A DNA stretch of 49,952 bases from Rickettsiaceae bacterium (GTDB lineage: Bacteria > Pseudomonadota > Alphaproteobacteria > Rickettsiales > UBA6187), in assembly GCA_021323415.1 (NCBI GenBank), contig JAJONM010000005.1, forward strand, positions 1 through 49,952, read 5' to 3'. The translations under genes and the position numbers were made by a program. The notes under the pieces were generated by a model that saw only the letters and a list, made by a program, of their open reading frames with translations, was not told where the DNA came from and made no database searches. This document shows positions 25,772 to 35,038 of the stretch, one piece after another (position 1 is the stretch's first letter; each line of letters begins with the position of its first letter).

Positions 25772-26299
25772 ATGGCTGAAAACACAGCAGAAAATGGTAA
25801 AACAAGACGTGATTTTATTGTCCTTACTGCAAGCGCAGTAGCGGGCGTGGGGGCGGCCTCATTTGCATGGCCTCTTATCGACTCTCTCAATCCTTCCGCC
25901 GATGTACTGGCATTGTCTTCTACTGAAGTAGATATCTCATCTGTAGCGAAAGGGCAAGCTATCCGCGTTATGTGGCGTGGTAAGCCAGTATTTGTGAGGC
26001 ACAGAACGCCAGAAGAAATTGCTGCTGCAAATGATGTTGTGGTAAGTGATCTGCGCGATCCTGAAGCAGATGCTGCGCGTGTCCAAAAAGGGAAAGAAGA
26101 GTGGTTAATACTGGTTGGGGTTTGCACTCACCTTGGATGCGTCCCAATTGGTTATAAAGGTGATTTTGGCGGCTGGTTCTGCCCATGTCATGGTTCTGAC
26201 TATGATACTTCAGGGCGTATTAGAAAAGGTCCGGCACCTACAAATTTAATGGTTCCTCCTTACGCATTCCTTAGTGATAATTTAATTAAAATCGGTTAG
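25772..26299 (+). CDS. petA: Ubiquinol-cytochrome c reductase, Rieske iron-sulfur subunit
   Basis: 175 aa. [19 protein letters not shown] at the N-terminus is a Tat-type signal anchor. The [2Fe-2S] ligands are C118, H120, C137 and H140, and the stabilising disulfide cysteines are C123 and C139 (boxes CTHLGC and CPCHGS). The start at 25772 has AAGGGA upstream; an open frame extends to 25646 but covers the preceding terminator-like hairpin and is not credible. First gene of the bc1 operon; cluster assembly would depend on the isc system. Confidence 0.97.
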   Translation: MAENTAENGKTRRDFIVLTASAVAGVGAASFAWPLIDSLNPSADVLALSSTEVDISSVAKGQAIRVMWRGKPVFVRHRTPEEIAAANDVVVSDLRDPEADAARVQKGKEEWLILVGVCTHLGCVPIGYKGDFGGWFCPCHGSDYDTSGRIRKGPAPTNLMVPPYAFLSDNLIKIG

Positions 26300-26303
26300 T
26301 TAC

Positions 26304-27512
26304 ATGAGCCAGAGTGAGAATAAACAAACAGGTCTAGTTGGTTGGGTTGAGGCGCGCTTCCCAATATTTAGTTTTCTTAAGCATTCCGCTGAGTACCGCA
26401 CTCCTAAGAATTTAAGCTACGCTTGGAACTTTGGTTCACTGGCTGGTATCGCACTTGTTATTCAGATAGTTACCGGAATTATTCTGGCAATGCATTATAC
26501 ACCTCATGCTACACTTGCGTTTAGCAGTGTAGAGAATATTATGCGTAACGTTAATTATGGCTGGTTAATACGTTATACCCATGCAGTTGGCGCATCAATG
26601 TTTTTCCTGGTAGTATACCTGCATATCCTGCGCGGATTATATTACGGCTCATACAAAGCACCACGTGAAATATTATGGTGGTTTGGTATCATCATTTTCA
26701 TATCAATGATGGCTACTGCTTTTATGGGCTATGTATTACCTTGGGGCCAGATGAGTTACTGGGGTGCTACAGTTATCACTAACCTATTCTCTGCTATCCC
26801 AGGCATTGGCGAAACTATAGTTACGTGGTTATGGGGAGGTTATTCAGTTGATAACCCAACATTAAACCGCTTCTTCTCACTGCACTACTTATTACCGTTT
26901 GTTATTCTTGGCTTGGTAGTTCTGCATGTTGTTGCATTACACACAACAGGTTCTAACAACCCGACTGGCGTTGAAGTAAAAAGTGATAAAGACACTATTC
27001 CTTTCCACCCATATTACACAGTAAAAGATTTTTTTGGATTTGGTGTATTCTTTATAGTATATGCTTATTTCATATTCTTTTACCCTAACTACCTTGGACA
27101 CCCTGATAACTATATTCCAGCTGACCCAATGGTAACACCAGCACATATCGTGCCTGAATGGTACTTCTTGCCATTTTATGCGATCTTACGTGCCATTCCT
27201 GATAAACTCGGTGGTGTAGTAATGATGTTTGGCGCATTGCTAATATTATTCGCTTTACCATGGCTTGATACTTCTAAAGTAAAAAGTGGCGCTTACAGGC
27301 CAGCGTTTAAAATTTTCTTCTGGTTATTTGCATTCAACTTCGTTGCACTTGCATATTTAGGCGGCAAGCCACCTGAAGGCATTTATGTGCTTGCCTCACG
27401 AGCAGCTACTCTTTATTACTTTGCTTATTTCTTATTAATTCTGCCATTGCTTGGCAAATATGAAAAAACCAAGCAATTGCCAGAATCAATAGATACGGCT
27501 TATAAAAAATGA
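26304..27512 (+). CDS. petB: Ubiquinol-cytochrome c reductase, cytochrome b
   Basis: 402 aa, eight to nine membrane helices. Heme-ligand histidines occur in [12 protein letters not shown] and VYLHILRG on helix B/C and in [11 protein letters not shown] and VVLHVVALH on helix D. The quinol-site PEWYF box is present. It carries out the Q-cycle electron split in the inner membrane. It follows petA after 4 bp and overlaps the VOC gene by 4 bp (ATGA). Confidence 0.97.
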   Translation: MSQSENKQTGLVGWVEARFPIFSFLKHSAEYRTPKNLSYAWNFGSLAGIALVIQIVTGIILAMHYTPHATLAFSSVENIMRNVNYGWLIRYTHAVGASMFFLVVYLHILRGLYYGSYKAPREILWWFGIIIFISMMATAFMGYVLPWGQMSYWGATVITNLFSAIPGIGETIVTWLWGGYSVDNPTLNRFFSLHYLLPFVILGLVVLHVVALHTTGSNNPTGVEVKSDKDTIPFHPYYTVKDFFGFGVFFIVYAYFIFFYPNYLGHPDNYIPADPMVTPAHIVPEWYFLPFYAILRAIPDKLGGVVMMFGALLILFALPWLDTSKVKSGAYRPAFKIFFWLFAFNFVALAYLGGKPPEGIYVLASRAATLYYFAYFLLILPLLGKYEKTKQLPESIDTAYKK

Positions 27513-27931
27513 GTGATTATCCACGATTTCATTTAGCAATACCAGTTGCTGATTTGAATGAGGCCAAAAAGTTCTATACTGACATTTTAGGATGTAAGGT
27601 TGGTAGAACGGCAGAAAAATGGGTAGATATTGATTTTTTTGGCCATCAGGTTTCGATGCACTTATGCCCAGAGGCCGCAAAGCCGGCAAGTGCTAATGAA
27701 GTAGATGGCGATGATGTTCCAGTGCGGCATTTTGGAATAGTAGCCGCGTGGGATGATTGGCATAAAATTGCTGATAAGCTACGTGCCAGGAATATAAAGT
27801 TTATAATTGAACCGCATATACGGTTCCAAGGAAAAGTGGGAGAGCAAGCTACTATGTTCTTCCTTGATCCAAGTGGAAACGCAATTGAAATAAAAGCTTT
27901 CCAGGATATTGGTCAACTTTTCGCTGCTTAG
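27509..27931 (+). CDS. VOC (glyoxalase/dioxygenase) superfamily protein in the bc1 operon
   Basis: 140 aa. It begins [17 protein letters not shown] and ends [15 protein letters not shown], the two ends of the vicinal-oxygen-chelate fold. Likely metal ligands are the first His (HLAIPV), a second His (QVSMHLCPE or VRHFGIV) and the Glu in IEIKAF. The substrate is unknown. It overlaps petB by ATGA and ends 28 bp before petC, so it is co-transcribed with the complex III genes, an unusual position that could link it to respiration or methylglyoxal/quinone detoxification. Confidence 0.87.
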   Translation: MSDYPRFHLAIPVADLNEAKKFYTDILGCKVGRTAEKWVDIDFFGHQVSMHLCPEAAKPASANEVDGDDVPVRHFGIVAAWDDWHKIADKLRARNIKFIIEPHIRFQGKVGEQATMFFLDPSGNAIEIKAFQDIGQLFAA

Positions 27932-27959
27932 TTTAATTGAAGAAATTTGGAAAAAAATT

Positions 27960-28712
27960 ATGAAAATCTGGATATCTATTTTTGCTTTATTAATTGGCAT
28001 GAATAACGCATATGCATCAAGTGAATCCGAGCACCCAAAACAAATGCAATGGCAATTTGACGGATTCTTTGGCACTGTAGATAAACAATCTGCACAACGC
28101 GGTTTTCAGGTATATAAAGAAGTTTGTGCATCATGCCATTCTTTAAAACTCAATTCTTACCGTGATTTAGCAGCAATTGGTTTCTCTGAAGCAGAAGTAA
28201 AAGCTATTGCGGCTGAAGCAACAGCAAAAGATGGCCCTAACGATGCCGGTGATATGTTTGAACGCCCAGGTCGTCCATCTGATAAATTTGTTCCACCTTT
28301 TGCTAACGATAACGCTGCACGTGCATCAAATGGCGGTGCGTTACCACCTGATTTATCTTTAATTGTTAAAGCACGCCCGGATGGAGCAAATTATATTTAC
28401 TCTCTCTTAACTGGTTATATTACCCCACCTGCTGATGTAAAACTGGGTGAAGGTATGAATTATAATCCTTACTTCCCTGGCCATCAAATTGCGATGCCAA
28501 GTCCGCTTTCTGATGGAAGGGTTACATATCAGGACGGAACTGAAGCAACTGTAGACCAAATGTCAAAAGACGTTGTAGATTTCCTACAATGGGCAGCTGA
28601 GCCAGAAATGGAAGCACGTAAACGTATGGGTGTAAAAGTTTTCGCTTACCTGTTTGTATTCACAGTTTTATTCTACCTTGCTAAAAAACGCCTTTGGAAG
28701 AATGTGAAGTAG
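27960..28712 (+). CDS. petC: Ubiquinol-cytochrome c reductase, cytochrome c1
   Basis: 250 aa. A signal peptide ending NNAYA is followed by the heme c motif CASCH (56-60), the acidic/Pro-rich cytochrome c1 core with GGALPPDLS and YNPYFPGHQIAMP (axial Met), and a C-terminal membrane anchor (VFAYLFVFTVLFYLA). The ATG at 27960 gives the natural signal peptide; the frame is open to 27909. Heme attachment needs the Ccm system, of which ccmC is at 13367. The stop codon touches the hairpin element at 28711. Confidence 0.96.
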   Translation: MKIWISIFALLIGMNNAYASSESEHPKQMQWQFDGFFGTVDKQSAQRGFQVYKEVCASCHSLKLNSYRDLAAIGFSEAEVKAIAAEATAKDGPNDAGDMFERPGRPSDKFVPPFANDNAARASNGGALPPDLSLIVKARPDGANYIYSLLTGYITPPADVKLGEGMNYNPYFPGHQIAMPSPLSDGRVTYQDGTEATVDQMSKDVVDFLQWAAEPEMEARKRMGVKVFAYLFVFTVLFYLAKKRLWKNVK

Positions 28713-28803
28713 TACTTGTAGTTAGTGTTAGTGATTGTAAAGGACAACATTGTTTACAAAATGCTCCTGAGAGTTATAATCACTGACACTAACACCTAGT
28801 ACT
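28711..28803. repeat. Long hairpin element directly after petC
   Basis: The 30-nt arm 28711-28740 matches the reverse complement of 28774-28803 at about 24 of 30 positions, with a 33-nt loop. The arm carries short tandem words (GTTAGT, GTTAGT, GATT). It begins inside the petC stop codon and ends 7 bp before anmK. Same architecture as the heptad hairpins in the isc operon. Confidence 0.7.
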
Positions 28804-28810
28804 TAACAGC

Positions 28811-29878
28811 ATGATCAAATCACTTGGACTTATGAGCGGCACATCCCTAGATGGTATTGATGCTGCAATAATCGACACAGATGGTACTTCCATAGAAAAT
28901 GTTGGGGGGAGCTATTCATATACTTATGAACAGCCTTTGCGCGAGAAACTACGCGGACTCTTAAATGGCATTGGCGATAAATCCGAAATTGAACGTGAGC
29001 TTACAGAAAAGCACGCTGAAGTTGTAAAATCCTTATTGATCAAAGCCAACCTTAAATCTTCTGATATAGATGTTATTGGGTTCCATGGGCAAACTATTTT
29101 ACATGCACCAGAGAAAGGTGTTACAGAACAAATTGGTGATGGAAAATTACTAGCAAAACTTACAGGCATTAAAGTAGTAAATGACTTCCGCAGTAATGAT
29201 GTAAAAAATGGCGGGCAAGGTGCACCGCTTGTACCGCTGTATCATGCAGCTTTGGCAGCTAATCAGGCACAGCCAGTTGCGATAGTAAATATTGGTGGCG
29301 TTGGTAATGTTACATGGATTGGCGCTGGCGAGAATAATATAACCGCCTTTGATACCGGCCCAGGAAATGCGCTTATTGATGATTGGGTACTGCATCATAA
29401 TGGAGCCAGTTATGATAAAGGTGGAATGCTGGCCAGTAAAGGTAAGGTTAATAAGGATATCCTTAACAAACTATTAGACCATCCATATTTTGCAAAACAC
29501 CCACCAAAATCTTTAGATAGAAATACATTTGTAAATGATTTAGTTACTAATCTTCTTCCGGAAGATGGCGCGGCAACACTTTCTGCATTTACTATCCAGT
29601 CAATTGTGCGGGCAACTTTACATTTCCCTAAAGTGCCAAAAGCCTGGTATATAACAGGCGGAGGCAGGCACAATGATTATATTATGACAGGCCTTAGGAA
29701 AGAATTAAACGTACCAGTATATAAAATTGAGGAATTGGGCTATAATGGCGATATGTTAGAAGCTGAAGCTTTTGCATTTCTTGCTGTACGCTCACTAAAA
29801 GACTTACCGCTAACACTACCTTCCACTACCGGGGTGAAAGAGCCGCTTACGGGTGGAGTGGTTAATTTAACGCCATAA
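28811..29878 (+). CDS. anmK: Anhydro-N-acetylmuramic acid kinase
   Basis: Recycles anhydro-MurNAc from cell-wall turnover to MurNAc-6-phosphate. 355 aa, normal length. GLMSGTSLDGIDAA (6-19) is the phosphate-binding start, followed by GFHGQT, VVNDFRSNDVKNGGQGAPLVP, NIGGVGN and FDTGPGN, all characteristic AnmK blocks of the ASKHA fold. Its presence shows that the organism makes peptidoglycan. Confidence 0.95.
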   Translation: MIKSLGLMSGTSLDGIDAAIIDTDGTSIENVGGSYSYTYEQPLREKLRGLLNGIGDKSEIERELTEKHAEVVKSLLIKANLKSSDIDVIGFHGQTILHAPEKGVTEQIGDGKLLAKLTGIKVVNDFRSNDVKNGGQGAPLVPLYHAALAANQAQPVAIVNIGGVGNVTWIGAGENNITAFDTGPGNALIDDWVLHHNGASYDKGGMLASKGKVNKDILNKLLDHPYFAKHPPKSLDRNTFVNDLVTNLLPEDGAATLSAFTIQSIVRATLHFPKVPKAWYITGGGRHNDYIMTGLRKELNVPVYKIEELGYNGDMLEAEAFAFLAVRSLKDLPLTLPSTTGVKEPLTGGVVNLTP

Positions 29879-29917
29879 TGCAACATAAAAGCTGGCGCTC
29901 ACTACTGGAGTGGCATC

Positions 29918-30670
29918 TTACAACAAAGAGTGTTGAATGATTTCATGCACTCTTAGATAATCTACTTTTTTTACGATTAGTTCTTTTGAAACCGCAAGCG
30001 TTGCCACATCCCTATCACCATCACCTAAGAATGATTTACGCGAATGGCCCACTAATATTTTTACTCCAAGGGACTGGAAAGCCTCGATATTATTTATTAA
30101 TTGCCAGGATTGGAGAGGGGTTTTTCCAAAGCCAATACCCGGATCAAATATAAGGTGTTCTTTTGCTATCCCTGCTTGCTGTAACTGTAAGATTTTATTT
30201 TCCGCCCATTGATATACGAGCTGTATTACATCAATATTTGAGGGTAATGTTTTATTTTTATCAGCTGGTACTCCAAGACTATGCATAAAGACTAAATGTG
30301 CGTGGCTATTTTTAACTGTATCTATCATGCCAGACTGATTAAACCCATCGACGTCATTAATCCAGTCTATACCAAGATCAATAGCTTTTTCTGCAGTAAA
30401 TGCATGACGTGTATCCAGACTGGCTAAAACCTGCCTCTGGTGGCAAAGTTTTATAATGGCAGGAAGAATTTGCTCTAACCTTTGCCACTCTTCATCAGCA
30501 TTAATTGGTATAGCATTTGGGCGTGTGGATTCCGCACCAATATCAATTACTGCAGCACCATCAGTTATAAGTTTTTCTGCCTGCAGCAGGGCGGAACTTA
30601 CTTGGGTAAACTTTCCACCATCTGAAAATGAATCAGGAGTAATGTTAAGGATACCGACAAGTTTTGTCAT
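29918..30670 (-). CDS. folP: Dihydropteroate synthase
   Basis: Joins p-aminobenzoate to the pterin pyrophosphate in folate synthesis. About 250 aa. ILNITPDSFSDGG at the N-terminus, DIGAESTRP, IWINDV-type DWINDVDGF, the FDPGIGFGKT block and LVGHSRKSFL make up the TIM-barrel active site. The start at 30670 has GGAGG 4 nt upstream. The frame extends to 30712 and overlaps folK by 23 bp if the upstream start is used. The transcript is shared with folB and folK. Confidence 0.95.
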   Translation of the reverse strand: MTKLVGILNITPDSFSDGGKFTQVSSALLQAEKLITDGAAVIDIGAESTRPNAIPINADEEWQRLEQILPAIIKLCHQRQVLASLDTRHAFTAEKAIDLGIDWINDVDGFNQSGMIDTVKNSHAHLVFMHSLGVPADKNKTLPSNIDVIQLVYQWAENKILQLQQAGIAKEHLIFDPGIGFGKTPLQSWQLINNIEAFQSLGVKILVGHSRKSFLGDGDRDVATLAVSKELIVKKVDYLRVHEIIQHSLL

Positions 30671-30689
30671 CATGCCTCCTAACAGAAAA

Positions 30690-31229
30690 TTAAGCCACCT
30701 GTTTAGAATCAACAGATACTTTGAGTTCAGTTTTTACTATACCAGGTGCCACGCCAAATAGTTCATCTGATATGGCATAAGCTGTTTTACCTTGGAAAGC
30801 CCCAGGAACCGGACATTGCCAGTTTGGTGCAACATCCACCAGTGGCATAAGTGCAAAAGGGCGTTTATATAAGTTTTTATGCGGAATAGTAAGTTCAGTA
30901 GTATCAATAAAATTTGAATCATAGGCTAGTATATCAATATCGATTTCACGTGGGGCCCATACCCCCCTATCCTGCCTGCCGACACTTTTCTCTATCATTT
31001 TTATAGCTTTGAGTAATTCTAATGGAGAAAAATGCGTCTCTCCACAAACTGCCATATTTAGGTAAGTTTTGTTCCAATCCTCAGGCGCGCCTGGATTTAG
31101 CACTGCCGGCGATTCATAAATCGGGGACAACTCAATAGCAGCCAAAACACTCTTTCCAAGTATACTTACTGCCTTTGACAAATAATCTAATCTGTCACCA
31201 ACATTTGATCCTAATCCAAGTATAACCAT
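30690..31229 (-). CDS. folK: 2-amino-4-hydroxy-6-hydroxymethyldihydropteridine pyrophosphokinase
   Basis: 179 aa. GLGSNVGDR at the N-terminus, YESPAV, YLNMAVCGET and REIDIDILAYD with two metal-binding Asp residues, then TIPHKNLYKRPFALMPL, all typical of HPPK. It pyrophosphorylates the pterin that FolP uses. It follows folB after 9 bp and precedes folP. Confidence 0.95.
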   Translation of the reverse strand: MVILGLGSNVGDRLDYLSKAVSILGKSVLAAIELSPIYESPAVLNPGAPEDWNKTYLNMAVCGETHFSPLELLKAIKMIEKSVGRQDRGVWAPREIDIDILAYDSNFIDTTELTIPHKNLYKRPFALMPLVDVAPNWQCPVPGAFQGKTAYAISDELFGVAPGIVKTELKVSVDSKQVA

Positions 31230-31238
31230 TTAATTCTC

Positions 31239-31610
31239 CTAGAAATCGCTATATTCAAAACTTGTTGTGCCAATCAACCCTTCTATTGGTGGATTGCATT
31301 TTTCAACTTTTATCCAGATTTTTATATCTTCACTTACTATTTTCCTTACTTCTTTGTGTAGTTGGAAACATAGGTATTCTAACAATTTTACCTTGCTCTC
31401 GTGGCAATGTTGATCGACTATACGAGATATGTCGTGATAGCATATTGTTTCTTCCAGGCTGTCACTTTCACAAGCTTTAGGCGGATTTTTAAAAAATAAC
31501 TTAAAGCTTATTTTTATATCCTGCTTAACATTTCTTTCTTCTTCAGTTACACCAAGGTTAACTTTCAGTAGCAAATCATTAAGGGATATAACTGAACTAA
31601 ATTCTTTCAT
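31239..31610 (-). CDS. folB: Dihydroneopterin aldolase-like protein
   Basis: 123 aa of the T-fold. It starts with VISLNDLLLKVNLGVTEEER, the FolB pattern (L-x-x-L-x-V-x-x-x-x-G-V-x-x-x-E), with Glu in the substrate pocket, then CYHDISRIV and a C-terminal IKVEKCNPPI. It forms hydroxymethyldihydropterin from dihydroneopterin. Position ahead of folK supports the call even though overall identity to the classical enzyme looks low. Confidence 0.85.
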   Translation of the reverse strand: MKEFSSVISLNDLLLKVNLGVTEEERNVKQDIKISFKLFFKNPPKACESDSLEETICYHDISRIVDQHCHESKVKLLEYLCFQLHKEVRKIVSEDIKIWIKVEKCNPPIEGLIGTTSFEYSDF

Positions 31611-31752
31611 ATAAGTAATAAATATAATCTTAGCTAACGGAGCATTAGCAGTGCGTTAAAATTGCTATACCGTTATGTTGCTTTGCTGTTATAATAGTTT
31701 AAAATTTAAACATTGGCTTATACACCATAATTTTAAAATAGGAAGCAATTCT

Positions 31753-32598
31753 TTGTCAAATATACATGACGACTCGTATATATATTTGAAAGGCTCTTTC
31801 GTCCCGAAAGCCAAGGCCTTAGTTTCTGTGGCCGAGCGAGGTTTTCGTTTTGGCGATGGGGTATTTGAAACTATACGTGTACACAATGGCATCTCATACC
31901 AGCTAAAGTTGCACCTAGCTCGATTGAAGGAAAGCCTCATACTGACAAAAATCAATTTTGACTTAAGTGATTTACCGCAAATAACCTCAGAACTAATTAC
32001 TAGAAACCAGTTAAAAGATGGATTTTTGCGTATATCTATTAGCCGAGGGATCGGTAGCCGTGGCTATTTACCTGATGTTAAAGATGCTCCCACTATAGTT
32101 ATAGAAACTATAGACCAAATCCCTGCGATCCTCGCAAAAGTAGATTTATGGGTCAGTAGTTATAATAAAATCCCTGGCCAATGCCTTCCTTCTAGCGCAA
32201 AAACCATGCAAGGGTTAAACCAGACATTAGCCAGAATGGAAGCCGATGAGAATAATTGCTTTGAATCTTTATTACTTTCCGCAAGTGGCCATATTTGCGA
32301 AGGCAGTTCAAGCAATATATTTTGGTTTTCAGAAAATACTTTGTACACCCCTTCCCTTACAAATGGCATATTACCAGGCACCATACGCGATGCTGTAATA
32401 CGCCTTTCTCCTTATAAAATTGTGGAGTCTGATTTTATATTAGATGATTTAAGAAATGCAGAAGAAGTATTCTTAACTAATTCGGCATGGCTAGTAGTTG
32501 GGGTAAAATCACTATCTCCTGCTGGATTTAAGTGGGAAAATGAACACGCAACCGCTCGAATAAAAAACCTTATATTACAAGATATCGATGCAAATTAG
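31753..32598 (+). CDS. pabC: Aminodeoxychorismate lyase (class IV PLP aminotransferase fold)
   Basis: About 281 aa. Class IV motifs: VAERGFRFGDGVFETIRVHNG, RISISRG, SAKTMQGLNQ with the PLP Lys likely the K of SAKT, and EGSSSNIFW followed by NGILPGTIRD. It releases p-aminobenzoate from aminodeoxychorismate. The start is probably the TTG at 31753 with AGGAA upstream. An in-frame ATG at 31675 adds 26 residues of unrelated character. A D-amino-acid or branched-chain aminotransferase role is possible by sequence, but the overlap with pabB (11 bp) argues for PabC. Confidence 0.87.
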   Translation: MSNIHDDSYIYLKGSFVPKAKALVSVAERGFRFGDGVFETIRVHNGISYQLKLHLARLKESLILTKINFDLSDLPQITSELITRNQLKDGFLRISISRGIGSRGYLPDVKDAPTIVIETIDQIPAILAKVDLWVSSYNKIPGQCLPSSAKTMQGLNQTLARMEADENNCFESLLLSASGHICEGSSSNIFWFSENTLYTPSLTNGILPGTIRDAVIRLSPYKIVESDFILDDLRNAEEVFLTNSAWLVVGVKSLSPAGFKWENEHATARIKNLILQDIDAN

Positions 32599-33871
32599 AA
32601 AAACCCTAGATTGGCAGGACCCATTATCTATTGCATCTGGCATACCCGCAACGGAAGAAAAATGGGCTTTGTTATATTCAGGCCTCAACCATAGCTTTAC
32701 CGGCCAATATTCTATTTTGGCCCTCAGGGCACAAGATGAAGTTATTGCATCCGATTTTGGCTTGCTGGCAAGACGTTTAAGTTCCAATCAAAATAAGTTT
32801 GATAATGCCTGGGTCGGCTATATGGGCTATGGGCTTAAAAATTGCCTGGAAAACCTACCTAAAGATTTGCCGTCTGATATGGGTATGCCTGATTTATGGA
32901 TGGTAAATTATCGGCTTATATTGGTATTTAATCATGTAAAAAAAACTATCGAAGTCTGGTCAGAGTCAGAAGATGACTTAAATTATATACCTAGCCCGAA
33001 AGAAATATCGGAACCTAATTTTACGACCTCCAGTCTTTCTTCTAATATGACGAAAGATGAATATCTGGAAAAAGTAACTGCTATAAAGCAAGCTATTACA
33101 CGTGGAGATTTGTATCAAGCCAATTTAACAAGGAAATTCTTTGGAAAAATAACTAACCCAGATTTTAGTATTTTTTGTAAATTATGCCGAATAAGCCCCG
33201 CACCTTACAGCGCATTCTTAAAATTTGGTGATAAGCTTATATTATCCTCCAGCCCTGAGCGCTTCTTACAAGTAGATAATAACGGATATGTTGACACCAG
33301 ACCTATAAAAGGTTCCGCGCCACGTTTTTCGGATAATACAAAAGACGCAGAATCAAAACTGTTATTACAAAATAGCGAGAAGGACCGCGCAGAGAACCTT
33401 ATGATTGTTGACCTGTCGCGCAATGACTTATCACGCGGATGTGTTGTAGGATCAGTTAAAACAGAGAATCTGTTCGAAGTAACTTCATATGCAACCGTAC
33501 ATCACATGGCCTCAACGGTTACTGGCAAAAAAAGAAATGATGTAAGTACAATTGAGCTTATAAAAGGTTGTTTTCCTCCAGGTTCCATGACTGGAGCTCC
33601 TAAAATTAAAGCCATAGAAATATGCTCGCAACTGGAAAAAATAGAACGTGGCGTTTATTCTGGCGTCATTGGATGGTTGGCAGGTGATGGTTCGGCAGAT
33701 TTATCAGTCGTTATCCGTACTATAATAATTAATGGGGATAATTTCGAATTTCAGGTGGGTGGCGCAATAGTTAACGATTCAATTCCAGAAGAAGAATGGA
33801 AAGAGACTATGGTAAAAGCCAAAGCCATTGCTATGACACTGGAAATAGAAAACTTAATTAGTACCTGCTAA
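32588..33871 (+). CDS. pabB: Aminodeoxychorismate synthase component I
   Basis: 427 aa chorismate-utilising enzyme. DLYQANLTRKF, SSSPERFL, TRPIKGSAPR (the Lys of PIKG distinguishes PabB from anthranilate synthase, which has PIAG), DLSRNDLSRGC and GCFPPGSMTGAPKIKA are all present. It makes 4-amino-4-deoxychorismate. The glutaminase subunit PabA is not encoded in this window. Its stop lies 1 bp from the stop of the convergent periplasmic protein gene. Confidence 0.94.
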   Translation: MQIRKTLDWQDPLSIASGIPATEEKWALLYSGLNHSFTGQYSILALRAQDEVIASDFGLLARRLSSNQNKFDNAWVGYMGYGLKNCLENLPKDLPSDMGMPDLWMVNYRLILVFNHVKKTIEVWSESEDDLNYIPSPKEISEPNFTTSSLSSNMTKDEYLEKVTAIKQAITRGDLYQANLTRKFFGKITNPDFSIFCKLCRISPAPYSAFLKFGDKLILSSSPERFLQVDNNGYVDTRPIKGSAPRFSDNTKDAESKLLLQNSEKDRAENLMIVDLSRNDLSRGCVVGSVKTENLFEVTSYATVHHMASTVTGKKRNDVSTIELIKGCFPPGSMTGAPKIKAIEICSQLEKIERGVYSGVIGWLAGDGSADLSVVIRTIIINGDNFEFQVGGAIVNDSIPEEEWKETMVKAKAIAMTLEIENLISTC

Positions 33872-33872
33872 A

Positions 33873-34250
33873 TTACCTTAGAAAGATATGTACTTCACCA
33901 TCTTGCACTATAGTGCTATTTTGGAAAGTAGTGCGGATATTCTCAAGTTTCACCCCTTTTGCCTGCAAGGTTTCTAGCACTTGCTTAGTTGTGAAATCAG
34001 CGGCTTCCTGTGTTTTTTTGCTAACTTTATTATTGCTTCCAGCCGGCACAACCGAAACAACATCAAACAACACGTTAGGTTTTACTTCCATTGCAGAAGT
34101 TACAACTTTTTGTAGTGATTTCTGGTATGCTACTAATTCCTGGTTAAAACGGATAATCATTACAGGAGCATCTTTATTTTCTGATGCAAAACTTGCAAAA
34201 GTGCCAAAACTTAAAACAACTGCAACTAAAAATGTCAAAAGCTTATTCAT
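33873..34250 (-). CDS. Hypothetical secreted/periplasmic protein
   Basis: About 125 aa. The ATG at 34250 has GGGAG 7 nt upstream; a signal peptide ends ASFAS. The mature part, IRFNQELVAYQKSLQKVVTSAMEVKPNVLFDVVSVVP, is a helix followed by a strand, then a Lys/Thr-rich helix and a strand (IRTTFQNST). No cysteines in the mature part. I do not recognise the family. It is transcribed divergently from the phasin gene. Confidence 0.65.
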   Translation of the reverse strand: MNKLLTFLVAVVLSFGTFASFASENKDAPVMIIRFNQELVAYQKSLQKVVTSAMEVKPNVLFDVVSVVPAGSNNKVSKKTQEAADFTTKQVLETLQAKGVKLENIRTTFQNSTIVQDGEVHIFLR

Positions 34251-34380
34251 AAATATTCTCCCTACACGATTCCAGGAACTAACTAACACATAATAGATAA
34301 TTAACGCAAGAGTTATTAAAGTGTCTTAAGTCTATGAATAAAAACTTATTATTATATTCTGCTGCAACGCACAAAAACAG

Positions 34381-34408
34381 TTGACACTATTCTTATCAAT
34401 GGTATATC
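34381..34408 (+). promoter_or_regulatory. Promoter of the phasin gene
   Basis: TTGACA (34381-34386), 16 bp, then TATATC (34403-34408), 44 bp before the phasin ATG. The -35 box is a perfect match to the primary sigma factor consensus, suggesting strong constitutive transcription. Confidence 0.65.
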
Positions 34409-34451
34409 TATTAGTCGGTTAACACAACTTAAGATTAATAAGGAGACTACT

Positions 34452-34910
34452 ATGTCGAACTCTAATCCGTTTGCTGATTTATTCCCTAACTTTACTAATT
34501 GCAGTTTTAACGAAGCTTTCAATTATGATAAATTAGCCGCTGCTTACCGTGCTAACGCAAAGGCTTTCTCTGATGCTGCAAAAGCTACTACTGAAGGTGC
34601 TCAGGCTATTTCTCGTCGCCAGATTGAAATTTCTCAGAAAGCTGCTGAAGAATTCTCTAAATTTTGCAAAGATCTGACTTCATCTGCAAAAACTCCAGAA
34701 GCTGGTTTTGCAAAACAGGCAAGTTACTTGAAAGCTGCATATGAATCTGCTGTTGCAAACAGTGAAGAATTGCAAAAAATAGCCACTCAATCGGGCAAAG
34801 AAGCTGGTAAAATTCTTGGTGAAAGAGTGTCTGAAGCCCTATCAGAGCTTGCTGTTAACTCTAACTCTGCTTCTAATAATGCAAAAAAGAACAGAAGCGA
34901 AGCTGCTTAA
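34452..34910 (+). CDS. Phasin family protein
   Basis: 152 aa, nearly all alpha-helical and Ala/Ser/Glu/Lys rich, with the phasin core KAFSDAAKATTEGAQAISRRQIEISQKAAEEF followed by KQASYLKAAYESAVANSEEL in shortened form. Phasins coat polyhydroxyalkanoate granules and keep them separate. AGGAG lies 8 nt upstream of the ATG. No PHA synthase is in the window, so the granule link is by family only. A terminator follows. Confidence 0.85.
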   Translation: MSNSNPFADLFPNFTNCSFNEAFNYDKLAAAYRANAKAFSDAAKATTEGAQAISRRQIEISQKAAEEFSKFCKDLTSSAKTPEAGFAKQASYLKAAYESAVANSEELQKIATQSGKEAGKILGERVSEALSELAVNSNSASNNAKKNRSEAA

Positions 34911-34938
34911 TAGTAAATTGATTGAAAATTTATACAAT

Positions 34939-34974
34939 AACCCTCATTATTTGTTAATGAGGGTTTTATTTTTC
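34939..34974 (+). terminator. Rho-independent terminator of the phasin gene
   Basis: AACCCTCATTA (34939-34949) and TAATGAGGGTT (34955-34965) form an 11-bp perfect stem with a 5-nt loop, followed by TTATTTTTC. Confidence 0.9.
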
Positions 34975-35004
34975 AAATATTACACTTTTTTTAAACCTAG
35001 CCCT

Positions 35005-35032
35005 TTATTTTGATTTCTTTTTGTGATATAAG
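35005..35032 (+). promoter_or_regulatory. Extended -10 promoter of the candidate small RNA
   Basis: TG-A-TATAAG (35024-35032) is an extended -10 element. A weak -35 box, TTTATT (35005-35010), lies 16 bp upstream. Transcription would start near 35039, at the beginning of a structured non-coding stretch ending in a terminator. Confidence 0.5.
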
Positions 35033-35038
35033 TTAGGT

